Positions 8,930 to 21,100 of a stretch of DNA of 64,000 nt are shown piece by piece. The translations under genes and the position numbers were made by a program. The notes below the pieces were generated by a model. That model saw only the letters and a program-made list of their open reading frames with translations. It was not told the DNA's origin and searched no databases. How positions within the stretch are numbered: the first letter of the stretch is position 1; every line of letters begins with the position of its first letter. The DNA is from Methylocystis heyeri. Lineage in GTDB: Bacteria; Pseudomonadota; Alphaproteobacteria; Rhizobiales; Beijerinckiaceae. The stretch covers positions 3,573,501-3,637,500 of the forward strand of contig NZ_CP046052.1 in assembly GCF_004802635.2 (NCBI RefSeq), in the 5' to 3' direction.

Positions 8930-9051
8930 CTTCGCGATCTCCGCATGAGCGGCTTTGCGCCGCAGCCTTGAAGATGGGGCGATTTTTTAAGGATTGCAAC
9001 TGCGGCGTCGGCAAAAGGCGTTGCGAGGCGCGCGCCAATTTGTTTTGTTTG

Positions 9052-9082
9052 AAAAAAAAGCCCGGCGGTTCAGCCGGGTTTA
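9052..9082 (-). terminator. Strong Rho-independent terminator on the minus strand
   Basis: On the minus strand: AAACCCGGC TGAACC GCCGGGCTT followed by eight T residues. The nearest upstream minus-strand gene, metH, ends 450 bases away, so it may close an unannotated short transcript, or a long metH 3' end. Confidence 0.75.
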
Positions 9083-9215
9083 GGCGGTCGTGGCCCATCG
9101 AGAGGCGGGAGGAACCCTCAAGCTACGACAAGATTGACTTTATACGATTCGAGGCGGAAACGCCTGCACATAATTATTTGAGACTGTCATAGAAAAGCCC
9201 TTAAGCGCGGCCCGC
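9052..9215 (-). ncRNA. Candidate small RNA ending at the orphan terminator
   Basis: A transcript read leftwards from roughly 9215 would contain an AGGCGTTTCCGCCT hairpin, a pyrimidine-rich TTCCTCCC stretch that could pair with ribosome binding sites, and the terminator hairpin. A 16-codon frame (MTVSNNYVQAFPPRIV) starting at 9199 lies inside it but has no good ribosome site. The 5' end is a guess and no known RNA family was recognised. Confidence 0.25.
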
Positions 9216-9395
9216 CGCGGCGAGGGTCGGGTCGGCTTCGACGCTACTTTTAGATTTATCAGGAGCTTGAGCGAAAATATCGGACGCTCGACCGCGGCGT
9301 GACGAAAAAGTCACATAAGCTGTGAATCTCCGTCGCTTTGGCGCAAGCGCCTTTTCGCCGGCTGGCGATTAGCGAAACCTTTGCCTCGAAACCAA

Positions 9396-9444
9396 GAGGA
9401 TGTTCCAAAAAGGCGCGAAGCGGTTTTTGGAAAACAACAAGCTC
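9396..9444. repeat. Degenerate single copy of the GAGCATGTTC palindromic repeat
   Basis: GAGGATGTTCCAAAAAGGCGCGAAGCGGTTTTTGG-type sequence ending in CAAGCTC matches the unit that is tandemly repeated at 26986-27199, with substitutions. Confidence 0.65.
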
Positions 9445-9534
9445 CGTCGATGACATTTGGAGCGCGCTCGGCTGCGTTTGAACCGAACGCGCTCTAGATT
9501 TTGATTCTAAAGCATTTTCAGACTTGAAGACGCT

Positions 9535-13247
<3,713 letters not shown>

Positions 13248-13251
<4 letters not shown>

Positions 13252-14150
13252 GCTGAGGCTTTCTGGCGCGCCGGGCGGACGCCCAGCAGATGGCAAATGC
13301 CGAAGACGAGATCGGCGCGGTTGTTGGTGTAGAAGTGAAATTCGTTCACGCCCGCCTTGACGAGGTCCATGACCTGTTCGGCGGTCGTGGTGGCGGCGAC
13401 CAGAGCGTGGGTTTCGGGGTCGTTTTCAAGGCCGTCGAACCGGTCGGCGAGCCACTGCGGCACGCTCGCCCCGGCCTTGGCGGCGAAGCCCGCGACCTGC
13501 CTGAAATTGCGCACCGGCATGATGCCCGGCACGATCGGAATGGTTATGCCGCGCGCCCGCGCGCGATCGAGAAAGCGGAAATAAACGTCGTTCTCGAAGA
13601 AGAACTGGGTTATCGCGCGCGTCGCGCCGGCGTCGATCTTGGCCTTCAGAGCGTCGATGTCGTTGTCGATCGAGGAACTCTCGGGATGCCCCTCGGGATA
13701 GGTGGAAACCGAGATTTCGAAATCCCCGATCGCGCGAATGCCGCGCACGAGATGGCTCGACGTCGGATAGCCCAGCGGATTGGGCATGAAAGGCGTTCCG
13801 ACGCCGCCCGGCGGATCGCCCCGCAGCGCCACTATGTGGCGGACGCCCGCGTCCCAGTAGTCGCGGATCACCTTGTCGATCTCCTCGCGCGTGGCGGAGA
13901 CGCAGGTCAGATGCGCGGCGGGTTTCATGGTCGTCTCGCGGGCGATGCGCGCGACGATGGCGTGGGTGCGCTCCCTGGTCGAGCCGCCGGCCCCATAGGT
14001 CACCGAAACGAATCGCGGGCAGAGGGGCTCCAGCCGCTTGATGGTTTCCCAGAGCTGAGTCTCCATCTGCGGCGTCTTGGGCGGAAAGAATTCGTACGAG
14101 ATGACGAATTCGCCCTTGGAGGAGAGCGGGTGGCGGGGCTCTGCTGTCAT
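13248..14150 (-). CDS. metF: 5,10-methylenetetrahydrofolate reductase
   Basis: 300 residues. A flavoprotein TIM barrel supplying 5-methyl-THF to MetH. Motifs: [11 protein letters not shown] (catalytic Glu), [40 protein letters not shown], and [23 protein letters not shown] 14150 overlaps the stop of the upstream regulator by one base (TGATG), and the metF stop overlaps metH by four bases (ATGA), so regulator, metF and metH form one tightly coupled operon for the methionine cycle. Confidence 0.97.
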
Positions 14151-15160
14151 CAGGCGGCCTCGTAATCGGGTGAAGAAACAAGATCGGCGTCGACGCGCGG
14201 ATCGCGTGCGACCCATAGGGACACTGTGAGCTTCGCCGTATCCTTTTCGGTGGGCGAGAGATCGCGATGCATAACGGTCTCCAGACCGGCCTGGGAGAGA
14301 AGGTCGGAGATTTCCCCCGCTGAGAAGCCCAGCCTGCGATGGGCGTGCTTTTCGCGCAGGATTTCCTCCTGATGGGGGGCGAAATCGACCACGATCAGCC
14401 TGCCGCCCGGGGCCAGCGTCCGCGCCGCCTCGCGCAAAGCGCGGCCCGGATCGTCGAGATAGTGCAGCACCTGATGCATGATCGCTACATCGCAGGAATT
14501 GCGCTCCACCGGCAGGGCGTAGATGTCTCCCTGGCGCAGCTGGACATTGCGCAGGCCGCATTCCTCGAGACGGCCGCGCGCGACCGCGAGCATGGCCGAG
14601 GAGAGATCGACGCCGATGGCGCGCTCGGCCTGGGGCGCGAAGAGTTCGAGCATTCTGCCGGCGCCCGCCCCGAGATCGAGCAACTGCCGGATCGGGCGAT
14701 TCCCTATCGCCTCGCAAACCGCTTTTTCGACCTCGATCTCAGGCACATGGCGCGAGCGGATGTCGGCCCATTCGTCGGCGTGGGCGGCGAAATATCTCGC
14801 GGCGTTTTCGGCGCGCGCCTGCCGCACTTCGGCAAGCCGCGCGCGATCCGCCGCGAGCATGGGATCGCTGGCGTCGAGGCGATCGATGACGCTGCGGGCC
14901 ATCGCTCCGGCGGCGGTCGAGGAAGCCAAGCGGAAAAAGGCCCAGGCCCCTTCCCGTCGACGCTCCACCACGCCAGCCTCCACCAGAAGCTTGAGATGGC
15001 GCGAGACCCGGGGCTGGGACTGGCCGAGTATGGCGACCACCTCGCTCACGGTGAGTTCGGATTCTGCGAGCAGGGCGACCAGCCGCAGCCGGGTCTCTTC
15101 GCCTGTCGCGTTGAGCGCCGCCAGCGCCGGGTCCATTGCGAGAGTCTGCGGGACGATCAT
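14150..15160 (-). CDS. ArsR-family regulator fused to a SAM-dependent methyltransferase domain (SahR-like)
   Basis: 336 residues from ATG 15160. Residues 1-100 are an ArsR winged helix (LNATGEETRLRLVALLAES, then VVAILGQSQPRVSRHLKLLVEAGVV). Residues about 130-315 are a class I methyltransferase fold with motif I LLDLGAGAGRMLELF and APGGRLIVVDFAP. This architecture is that of the SahR regulators, which are known to sense S-adenosylhomocysteine and control methionine-cycle genes. Its position at the head of metF-metH fits. ATG 15160 has AGGG 8 bases upstream; the upstream ATG at 15178 lies on the operator palindrome and is less likely. Enzymatic methyl transfer is not required for this role. Confidence 0.88.
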   Translation of the reverse strand: MIVPQTLAMDPALAALNATGEETRLRLVALLAESELTVSEVVAILGQSQPRVSRHLKLLVEAGVVERRREGAWAFFRLASSTAAGAMARSVIDRLDASDPMLAADRARLAEVRQARAENAARYFAAHADEWADIRSRHVPEIEVEKAVCEAIGNRPIRQLLDLGAGAGRMLELFAPQAERAIGVDLSSAMLAVARGRLEECGLRNVQLRQGDIYALPVERNSCDVAIMHQVLHYLDDPGRALREAARTLAPGGRLIVVDFAPHQEEILREKHAHRRLGFSAGEISDLLSQAGLETVMHRDLSPTEKDTAKLTVSLWVARDPRVDADLVSSPDYEAA

Positions 15161-15177
15161 TGGGTTGCCCTGATACA

Positions 15178-15195
15178 TATAAAGATATCTATATA
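15178..15195. promoter_or_regulatory. Palindromic operator before the regulator-metF-metH operon
   Basis: TATAAAGATATCTATATA is a near-perfect dyad centred on GATATC (one mismatched pair), an AT-rich island in GC-rich DNA, 18-35 bases upstream of the regulator start. Its place suggests autoregulation by the ArsR-type product and co-control of metF and metH. Confidence 0.65.
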
Positions 15196-15661
15196 CGTCA
15201 TCGATCGCTTATTCAAGCCTCGCCGCGCCGCTACAATGCGCGGGCGAGCTTCCCCTGCGGCCGGGCGTCGCGGCCGGCGCCCGGTCAAAAATTAGGCTTG
15301 ACCAAATCGCGGACCGGGTTCAGCATCATATCAATCGCAGCGTTGGCGAGTCGCAAAAAGCCAACGAAGGGCCGGTCGGGCGGGACCTCGAATTCGGAGT
15401 GCGATAGGATGGACCCGCGTCAGCGCAGTCTGGCGCCGGATGTGCAAAGTCTTCCGAGAGGAGCATGACGCCACCGGGTCAAATTTGACCTGCGCAGCAA
15501 GCGTCAGGTCACGACGGTCCGAAGAATCCAGCGCAGATCCCTTCAAAGCCGTCTCGAAAACTTCACATCGACATCGGAGCCTTGCCGCGAAGGCCAAGCG
15601 GCGGGGTCCGAAACCGAACTGGAAATCCCCCAGAGAGCTTCGTCAGGAACGAAGCGAGAAA

Positions 15662-15699
15662 GGCCCCGTCAGCCCCCGCGCGACGGGGCCTGTTGTTTT
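15662..15699 (+). terminator. Plus-strand hairpin followed by a T-rich run
   Basis: GGCCCCGTC and GACGGGGCC form a nine-base perfect stem, followed by TGTTGTTTTG. It lies in a gene-free stretch, so it may end a small RNA starting somewhere after about 15300. Confidence 0.55.
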
Positions 15700-16124
15700 G
15701 CGGCCCCGCCGAACCAAGCGGCGCCGGCGAACGCCCTATCTCCCGGTCCATCGGCCTTCTCCTTTTCTTTCCAGTTTCCGAGCGCACGGCGGCGCCAGCG
15801 GCCAGAAGGGATGGCAAGGCGCCGCCCGAAGCCAGAGCGCCGTTGGTTTCGACCGAATCAAGACCGGCGCCCCAGATTCCTGATTTACCGCATTTTACGA
15901 ATCGCCGGCTGTTTCCGCTGGACTCGACAATGCTCAAAGTCCCTTTTTCACCAACAGGCGGCGGACCGCGGCGCCGGCGATGGGCTCCAACTCCTTGACA
16001 TATCATGATTTCCGTTCGATCCAGCGATCCCCTTCGAGCGGAAAGCGGGCAGAGCCAAAAAATACCGGGCTGTTCCCATGTAGTTACGCTGCGCCTTAAG
16101 AATAGGTTCACCGTGTTTTTTGCG

Positions 16125-16138
16125 CGTTAAGCTTAACG
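16125..16138. promoter_or_regulatory. Perfect 14-bp palindrome upstream of tamA
   Basis: CGTTAAGCTTAACG is fully self-complementary and lies 60-73 bases before the chosen tamA start. It could be a regulator site for tamAB; its protein is unknown. Confidence 0.35.
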
Positions 16139-16197
16139 ACTGGACCCGCCGGCGGCGCTCCATTATTGTTTTCTCGATCTTGTCCGGGTTTTGTCAC

Positions 16198-18171
16198 GTG
16201 AAGCGCGCTTCTCTTGTCTCTGTCGCCGTCATGGCTGCGCTGATCACGCCATCATTGGGGGGTCAGGCCCGCGCGTTCGATTTCTTTGGGCTGCTTGGTT
16301 CAGAGGAGGAGCCGCCGCCGCCGAGCCCCGACGCGCTCCCCTATAAAATCGAGTTCTCCGGCCTCGACGACGACGCCAATCTCGCGCAGCGTCTCAAGGA
16401 CGCCTCCAACAGCTGGCGCTTGAGGCTTCAGCCGCCGGTCGGGGGAGTGGCGCTCGCGCAGAGGGTCGTCGCCGACCTGCCGCGCATCGGCGAAGCGCTT
16501 TGGGGCGACGGCTATTTCGACGCGCAGGTCAAAGCGGAAGTCGCCGGCGTCGAAATCTTTCCCGACGGACGCGGCGCGGACGCCGCGGCGCGGGCCGCCG
16601 AGCAGATGCGGGACAAGACTCCCGTGCCGGTCGTTTTCAAGGTGGAGCCGGGACCGCTGTTTCATCTGCGCAATGTCGTGGTTTACGACGCGCGCCGCAT
16701 GACGCCGATCGACCCCGCGCTGTTCTCGAAAAAGACCTTCGAGCGCGGGCCCGACGAACCCGCCCGGGCGGCGCGGGTGCGCGCCCTGGAGGCCGATCTC
16801 GTCGATCAGCTCCGCGCTCAATCCTATCCGCTCGCCAAAATCGTCAAGACCGCCCCGGTGATTCTGCATCGGGACCAGGCGATGGACGTCGCCATCACCG
16901 TCGATCCCGGCCCCAGAGCGGGGATCGGAGAAGTGAAACTGAGCGGCTCTCCGGGCGTGCCTGACGACGTCATCCGCTCTTTCATCTATCTCGAGGAAGG
17001 CGAAGACTACAGCCCGAGGAAGCTGGCGGACACCCGCAAATCGGTGGCCCGGATCGAGGCCCTCGGCTCCGTCAAGGTGGAAGACGGCCCCGCCCTGGAC
17101 AGCAACGGGAACATGCCGATCCTCGTCACGACCTCCGAACGCAAGCAGCATGCGGTCGGCGTGACGGGCCAGATTTCCAATATCGACGGTCCCGGCCTGC
17201 GCGCCTATTGGATGGACAGGAACGTCTTCGGCGGCGGCGAGCGGCTGCGCTTCGACGTGCAGGGAGGCCTCGCCGCCACCGCGACTTCGGGCTCGGCGGC
17301 CGGCAGCTTCTTCAGCCTTCCCCGTTTCGATTCCAGCAATCTGATCGGCAGCGCGAAAATGAGCTTCGTGAAGCCGGCGCTCGAGGGCTCGCGCAACGAT
17401 CTGCTCGTCGACGCTTACGCGGTGCGGGAAAAGACGCCCTATTACTGGGCCAATTACGGCGGCGCCAGCACGGGAATCCGCCACCGTTTCAGCGACGCCG
17501 CGTCCATTCAGGCCGGCGTGGAGATCGAGGCGGGCCACACCTTCGACGCCTTCGGCCCGCATAATTATACGCTATTGGGCGTGCCGGTCTCGGCAAACTA
17601 CGACAGCACCGACGATCTCCTCGCGCCCACCAAGGGCGTTCGCGCCGTCGCGACCGTGGAGCCCTATTTCAAGACGCTCCACGACAGCGTGGGAATGGTC
17701 CAGTCGCAGGGGCAGGTGAGCACATATTACGCCCTCGACGACGACGCCTGGTACATTTTGGCCGGCCGGGCGAAAATCGGCTCGATCGTCGGCGCCAGCA
17801 TCGCGGATATTCCCGCCAGCCACCGTTTCTTCGCCGGCGGCGGCGGCTCGGTGCGCGGCTACCAATATCGTTCGCTCGCTCCCCAATACGGCATGGGCTT
17901 CGCGGTCGGCGGCCGGAGCCTGCTGGAGGGCTCGGCGGAAGCGCGCATAAAGATCACCAAGGAAATCGGGATCGTGCCGTTCTTCGACACCGGCATGGCC
18001 TTCGCCTCGTCCTTCCCCAATTTCCAGAGTCCCATGCGCTACGCCGCCGGTCTCGGCCTTCGCTATTACTCCGGCATCGGCCCGATTCGCCTGGACCTTG
18101 CGACCCCCATCGCCCGCAAGCCGGGCGAATCCGCCTATGCTCTGTTCATCGGAATAGGAGAGGCGTTCTGA
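16198..18171 (+). CDS. tamA: Omp85-family outer-membrane translocation protein TamA
   Basis: 657 residues from GTG 16198. The N-terminus is a clean signal peptide (KRASLVSVAVMAALITPSLGG, cut after AQARA-like residues). POTRA-like repeats follow to about residue 330, then a 16-strand Omp85 barrel with the hallmark VRGYQY loop segment near residue 560 and a C-terminal terminal-phenylalanine strand (FIGIGEAF). TamA and TamB form the trans-envelope complex that helps insert outer-membrane proteins and transport lipids. A TTG 78 bases upstream would add residues before the signal peptide and is less likely. It overlaps tamB by one base. Confidence 0.93.
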   Translation: MKRASLVSVAVMAALITPSLGGQARAFDFFGLLGSEEEPPPPSPDALPYKIEFSGLDDDANLAQRLKDASNSWRLRLQPPVGGVALAQRVVADLPRIGEALWGDGYFDAQVKAEVAGVEIFPDGRGADAAARAAEQMRDKTPVPVVFKVEPGPLFHLRNVVVYDARRMTPIDPALFSKKTFERGPDEPARAARVRALEADLVDQLRAQSYPLAKIVKTAPVILHRDQAMDVAITVDPGPRAGIGEVKLSGSPGVPDDVIRSFIYLEEGEDYSPRKLADTRKSVARIEALGSVKVEDGPALDSNGNMPILVTTSERKQHAVGVTGQISNIDGPGLRAYWMDRNVFGGGERLRFDVQGGLAATATSGSAAGSFFSLPRFDSSNLIGSAKMSFVKPALEGSRNDLLVDAYAVREKTPYYWANYGGASTGIRHRFSDAASIQAGVEIEAGHTFDAFGPHNYTLLGVPVSANYDSTDDLLAPTKGVRAVATVEPYFKTLHDSVGMVQSQGQVSTYYALDDDAWYILAGRAKIGSIVGASIADIPASHRFFAGGGGSVRGYQYRSLAPQYGMGFAVGGRSLLEGSAEARIKITKEIGIVPFFDTGMAFASSFPNFQSPMRYAAGLGLRYYSGIGPIRLDLATPIARKPGESAYALFIGIGEAF

Positions 18172-21100
18172 TGCGCGTGCGGCTCTTGCGATATATCGGC
18201 GCCGGTTTCGGCCTGATCCTCCTCGCCGGGGGCGCCGCATTCGTCGGCCTCGGCCTCAAAACCCGGGACGGCAAGAGCTTCCTCGCCGATTTTGTTTCGC
18301 GTTCGGCCTCCTCGGTGCAGATGAAGGTCGACATAGGAGAAATCGACGGCCTTCTTTCCTCGCATCCCGCCGTTCGGGACATCGTTCTCGCCGACCCCCG
18401 CGGCGTATGGCTGAAAATCGACCGGGTCGATCTCGACTGGTCGCCGCTCGCCCTCGCCGCGTTGCGGCTCGACGTCAATTCGCTGAAGATCGGGCGAATC
18501 GAAGCGCTGCGCCGGCCCGACGCCGGCGCAAACGACCAGAAACCCGCGGAGACGAAACCCGCCGAAAAGAAATCCGCGGCCTCATGGCCGCCGGATCTCC
18601 CGATTCGTGTGCGCCTCGGCTTGTTCGAAGTCGGCGCGCTCGCGCTCGACGCCCCCGTGATCGGCGCTCCGGCGACCTTTCGCCTGACCGGCTCCGCAGA
18701 GGCCGGCGCTTCCTCCGACGGCGCCAGAGCCTCGTTCGCGATCCTGCGCCAGGACGCCCCCGGCGAAGTCCGGCTCGAGGCGAAGATCGCGCCCGGCGGA
18801 AGCATGGGAATCGATTTCAACGCCAGCGAGCCTGCAGGCGGGGTCATCGCCCGGCTGGCGCAATTGCCGGGAGCGCCGCCGCTCGCCGTCACGCTGAAGG
18901 GGGAGGGGCCGCTCGACGCCTTTCGGGCGAGGTTGGACGCCAGCGCGGGCGAGGAGTTAAAGGCGCGGGGCGAAGCCGGCCTTTCGCGCAAGGACGCGGG
19001 GCGGCGGCTCGATTTCGACCTGATCTCCGACTTTTCCGCTCTGCTCCCCAAAGCGCTGGCTGATGTTTTCGCCGGCGACAACCGGCTGAAGGGCGCAGCC
19101 GACTTCGCCGACGACGGGGGCTTGGTTCTGGAGAGCCTCGCTTTGGTCAATCCGGCCCTGAGGCTGGAGGCGGCGGGGCGCCTCGGCGCCGATCGCGCGA
19201 TCGACGCCCGCTTCGCCCTCCACGGCCAGGCTTCCGGCGCATCGGGCGCCTTCCGCGCCAAGACGCTGGAAGGCGAGATTTCCGCGGCCGGAAGCCTCGA
19301 CAAGCCCGACGCCCGATTGAGCCTCCTCGTCGAGGATCTGGTTTCGTCGGCCGGAAGGATCGGCCATTTCGACGCGGCCGCCAAAGCGGCCGCCGAGGGG
19401 CCGCTCAGCCAGCCGGGCGCGCATGTCGACATCAATGTCGAGGCCCATGGCGAAGAGCTGGCGCTCGCCGGCCGGGGCGTCTCCGAAGCGCTGGGAGACC
19501 GCCTGAATCTCTCTCTTCGGGCGCGCGCCACGGCGGAGGGCGACGCCGACATCGGCCTCGCCAAAATAGAGGCTGGCGGCGCAAACCTCACCTATGCCGG
19601 CAAGGCCGGCCCCGGCCTGCTCGACGGCAAGCTCGTCCTCGGCGCCTCGGATCTTTCCCGCTTCTCGGGGATCGCGGGGCGGAGCCTTCATGGCGCGCTG
19701 ACGCTGGCGGCGAGTTTGAGTGGCGCGCCGCGAGATGGCCGCGTCAAAGCCGCGCTCAACGGAACCGTCTCCGAGCCGGGCGCCGGCGTCGCGGCGGTCG
19801 ACGGCGTGCTGGGAAAAAAGCTCGCCATCGGCGGCAAGGTTGAGACCCTTCCGGGCGGGGGCGTGAGTTTCGAGGGGCTGACGCTCAACGGCGAATATGT
19901 TCAGGTCAGGCTGAACGGGGCGGCGACCAAGGAAAAGGCGAATATCGCCGCCGATGTCGCACTGCCCGACCTGCGTCGCGCCGATCCGCGTCTTTCGGGC
20001 CGCGCCGGCTTGAACGCCAATCTTTCCGGCTCGCTGAAAAAGCCGGACGCCAGGCTGCGCCTCGACCTCGCCGACGCCGCCGCCAATGGGCGCGCCATTC
20101 CCAAGCTGGAGCTCGACGCGCAGGCGCAGGACATCACCGGAGCGCTGAAAGCCGCTGCGACGCTGGGCGGAACCATCGACGGGCGTCCCGCGCGCGGCGA
20201 ACTCAAGGCCTCGCGCGCCGGCGAAGCCTGGAAGCTCGAAAACATCGATCTCGGCGTCGGCCGGGCGACGCTGAAAGGATCGCTCGCCTATGACGGCGCG
20301 GCGCGGGGGCGCTTGAGCCTCAATGCGCCCGATCTCGACGATTTCTCCGCCCTCGCTCTGCAAAAGCTCGCCGGCGCGCTGCACGCCGAGATTGCGCTCG
20401 ACGCCGCTTCGGGGGGACAGGACGCGGCCATAGACGTCAAAGGCTCCGGGCTGCGGGCGCGCGATCTTTCCCTGGGCCGGATCGACGCCAAGCTTTCGGC
20501 GCGCGATGTCCTGCGCCGTCCCGCCCTGGAGGGCGAAGCCAGTCTCGAAAAGGCGGAAGTCGGCAAGGAAGCCATTTCCTCCGCCCGGCTCAAGGCGCGC
20601 CCCGCGGGGTCCGGAACCGCGCTCGATCTCGACGTCAACGCCCGCGGCTTCGCTGTGACGAGCGCCGCGACGGTGACGCCCGGGGAGAAAACCCGGCTCG
20701 ATCTCGCGTCGCTGACGGTCCAGCGGGGCGGCAAAAAGCTCAGCCTCGCGGGGCCGGCTGCAATCACCCTCGGCGAGTATGGAGAGGCCGAGATCAGGGG
20801 CCTTGCGATCAACGCCGACGGCGGCAGGCTGGATCTCGACGGGCGCGCCGGCGAGCGGCTCGATCTCACCCTGAAGGCGCGATCCGTGCCGCTCTCGATC
20901 GCGGCGCTTGCCGATCCGAGCCTCGCCTTCGACGGCAAGCTCGACGCCGAAGCCAGGATCACCGGGTCCAAAACCGCACCAGGCGGCGACTGGAAGGTCA
21001 CGGTCTCGAAATTCTCCGCCCCACAAGTGAAGAACAGCGGCTTGCCGGCGATAGACGTCGCCGCGCAGGGGCGCATTTCAGGCAAGCGCACCAGCGTCGA

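Larger units (their letters stand above)
8930..9534. other. Intergenic region: terminator, possible small RNA, two palindromic repeats
   Basis: No protein gene is convincing here. It holds a strong minus-strand terminator (9052-9082) too far from metH to be its natural end, a possible minus-strand small RNA before it, a degenerate copy of the 55-bp repeat (9396-9444) and a GCGCTCT-type element (about 9448-9534). Confidence 0.5.
15196..16197. other. One-kilobase intergenic region with a terminator and no recognisable gene
   Basis: Frames of 100-180 codons exist on both strands but encode Arg/Pro/Ala-rich sequence without recognisable domains. A TTGACC box at 15298 with unclear -10, a very short frame at 15465 (MTPPGQI) with GAGAGGAG upstream, and a plus-strand terminator at 15662-15699 suggest a short transcript of unknown kind. 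Nothing else was identified up to the tamA leader. Confidence 0.45.

Noticed and set aside
8826-9098. A 90-codon minus-strand frame overlapping the rsfS start region
   Set aside because: It is in another frame than RsfS, runs through the terminator hairpin and has no similarity to the RsfS N-terminus, so it does not supply the missing start.
15440-15883. A 147-codon plus-strand frame after the met operon
   Set aside because: Runs straight through the terminator hairpin at 15662-15699 and encodes Arg/Pro/Ser-rich sequence without domains.
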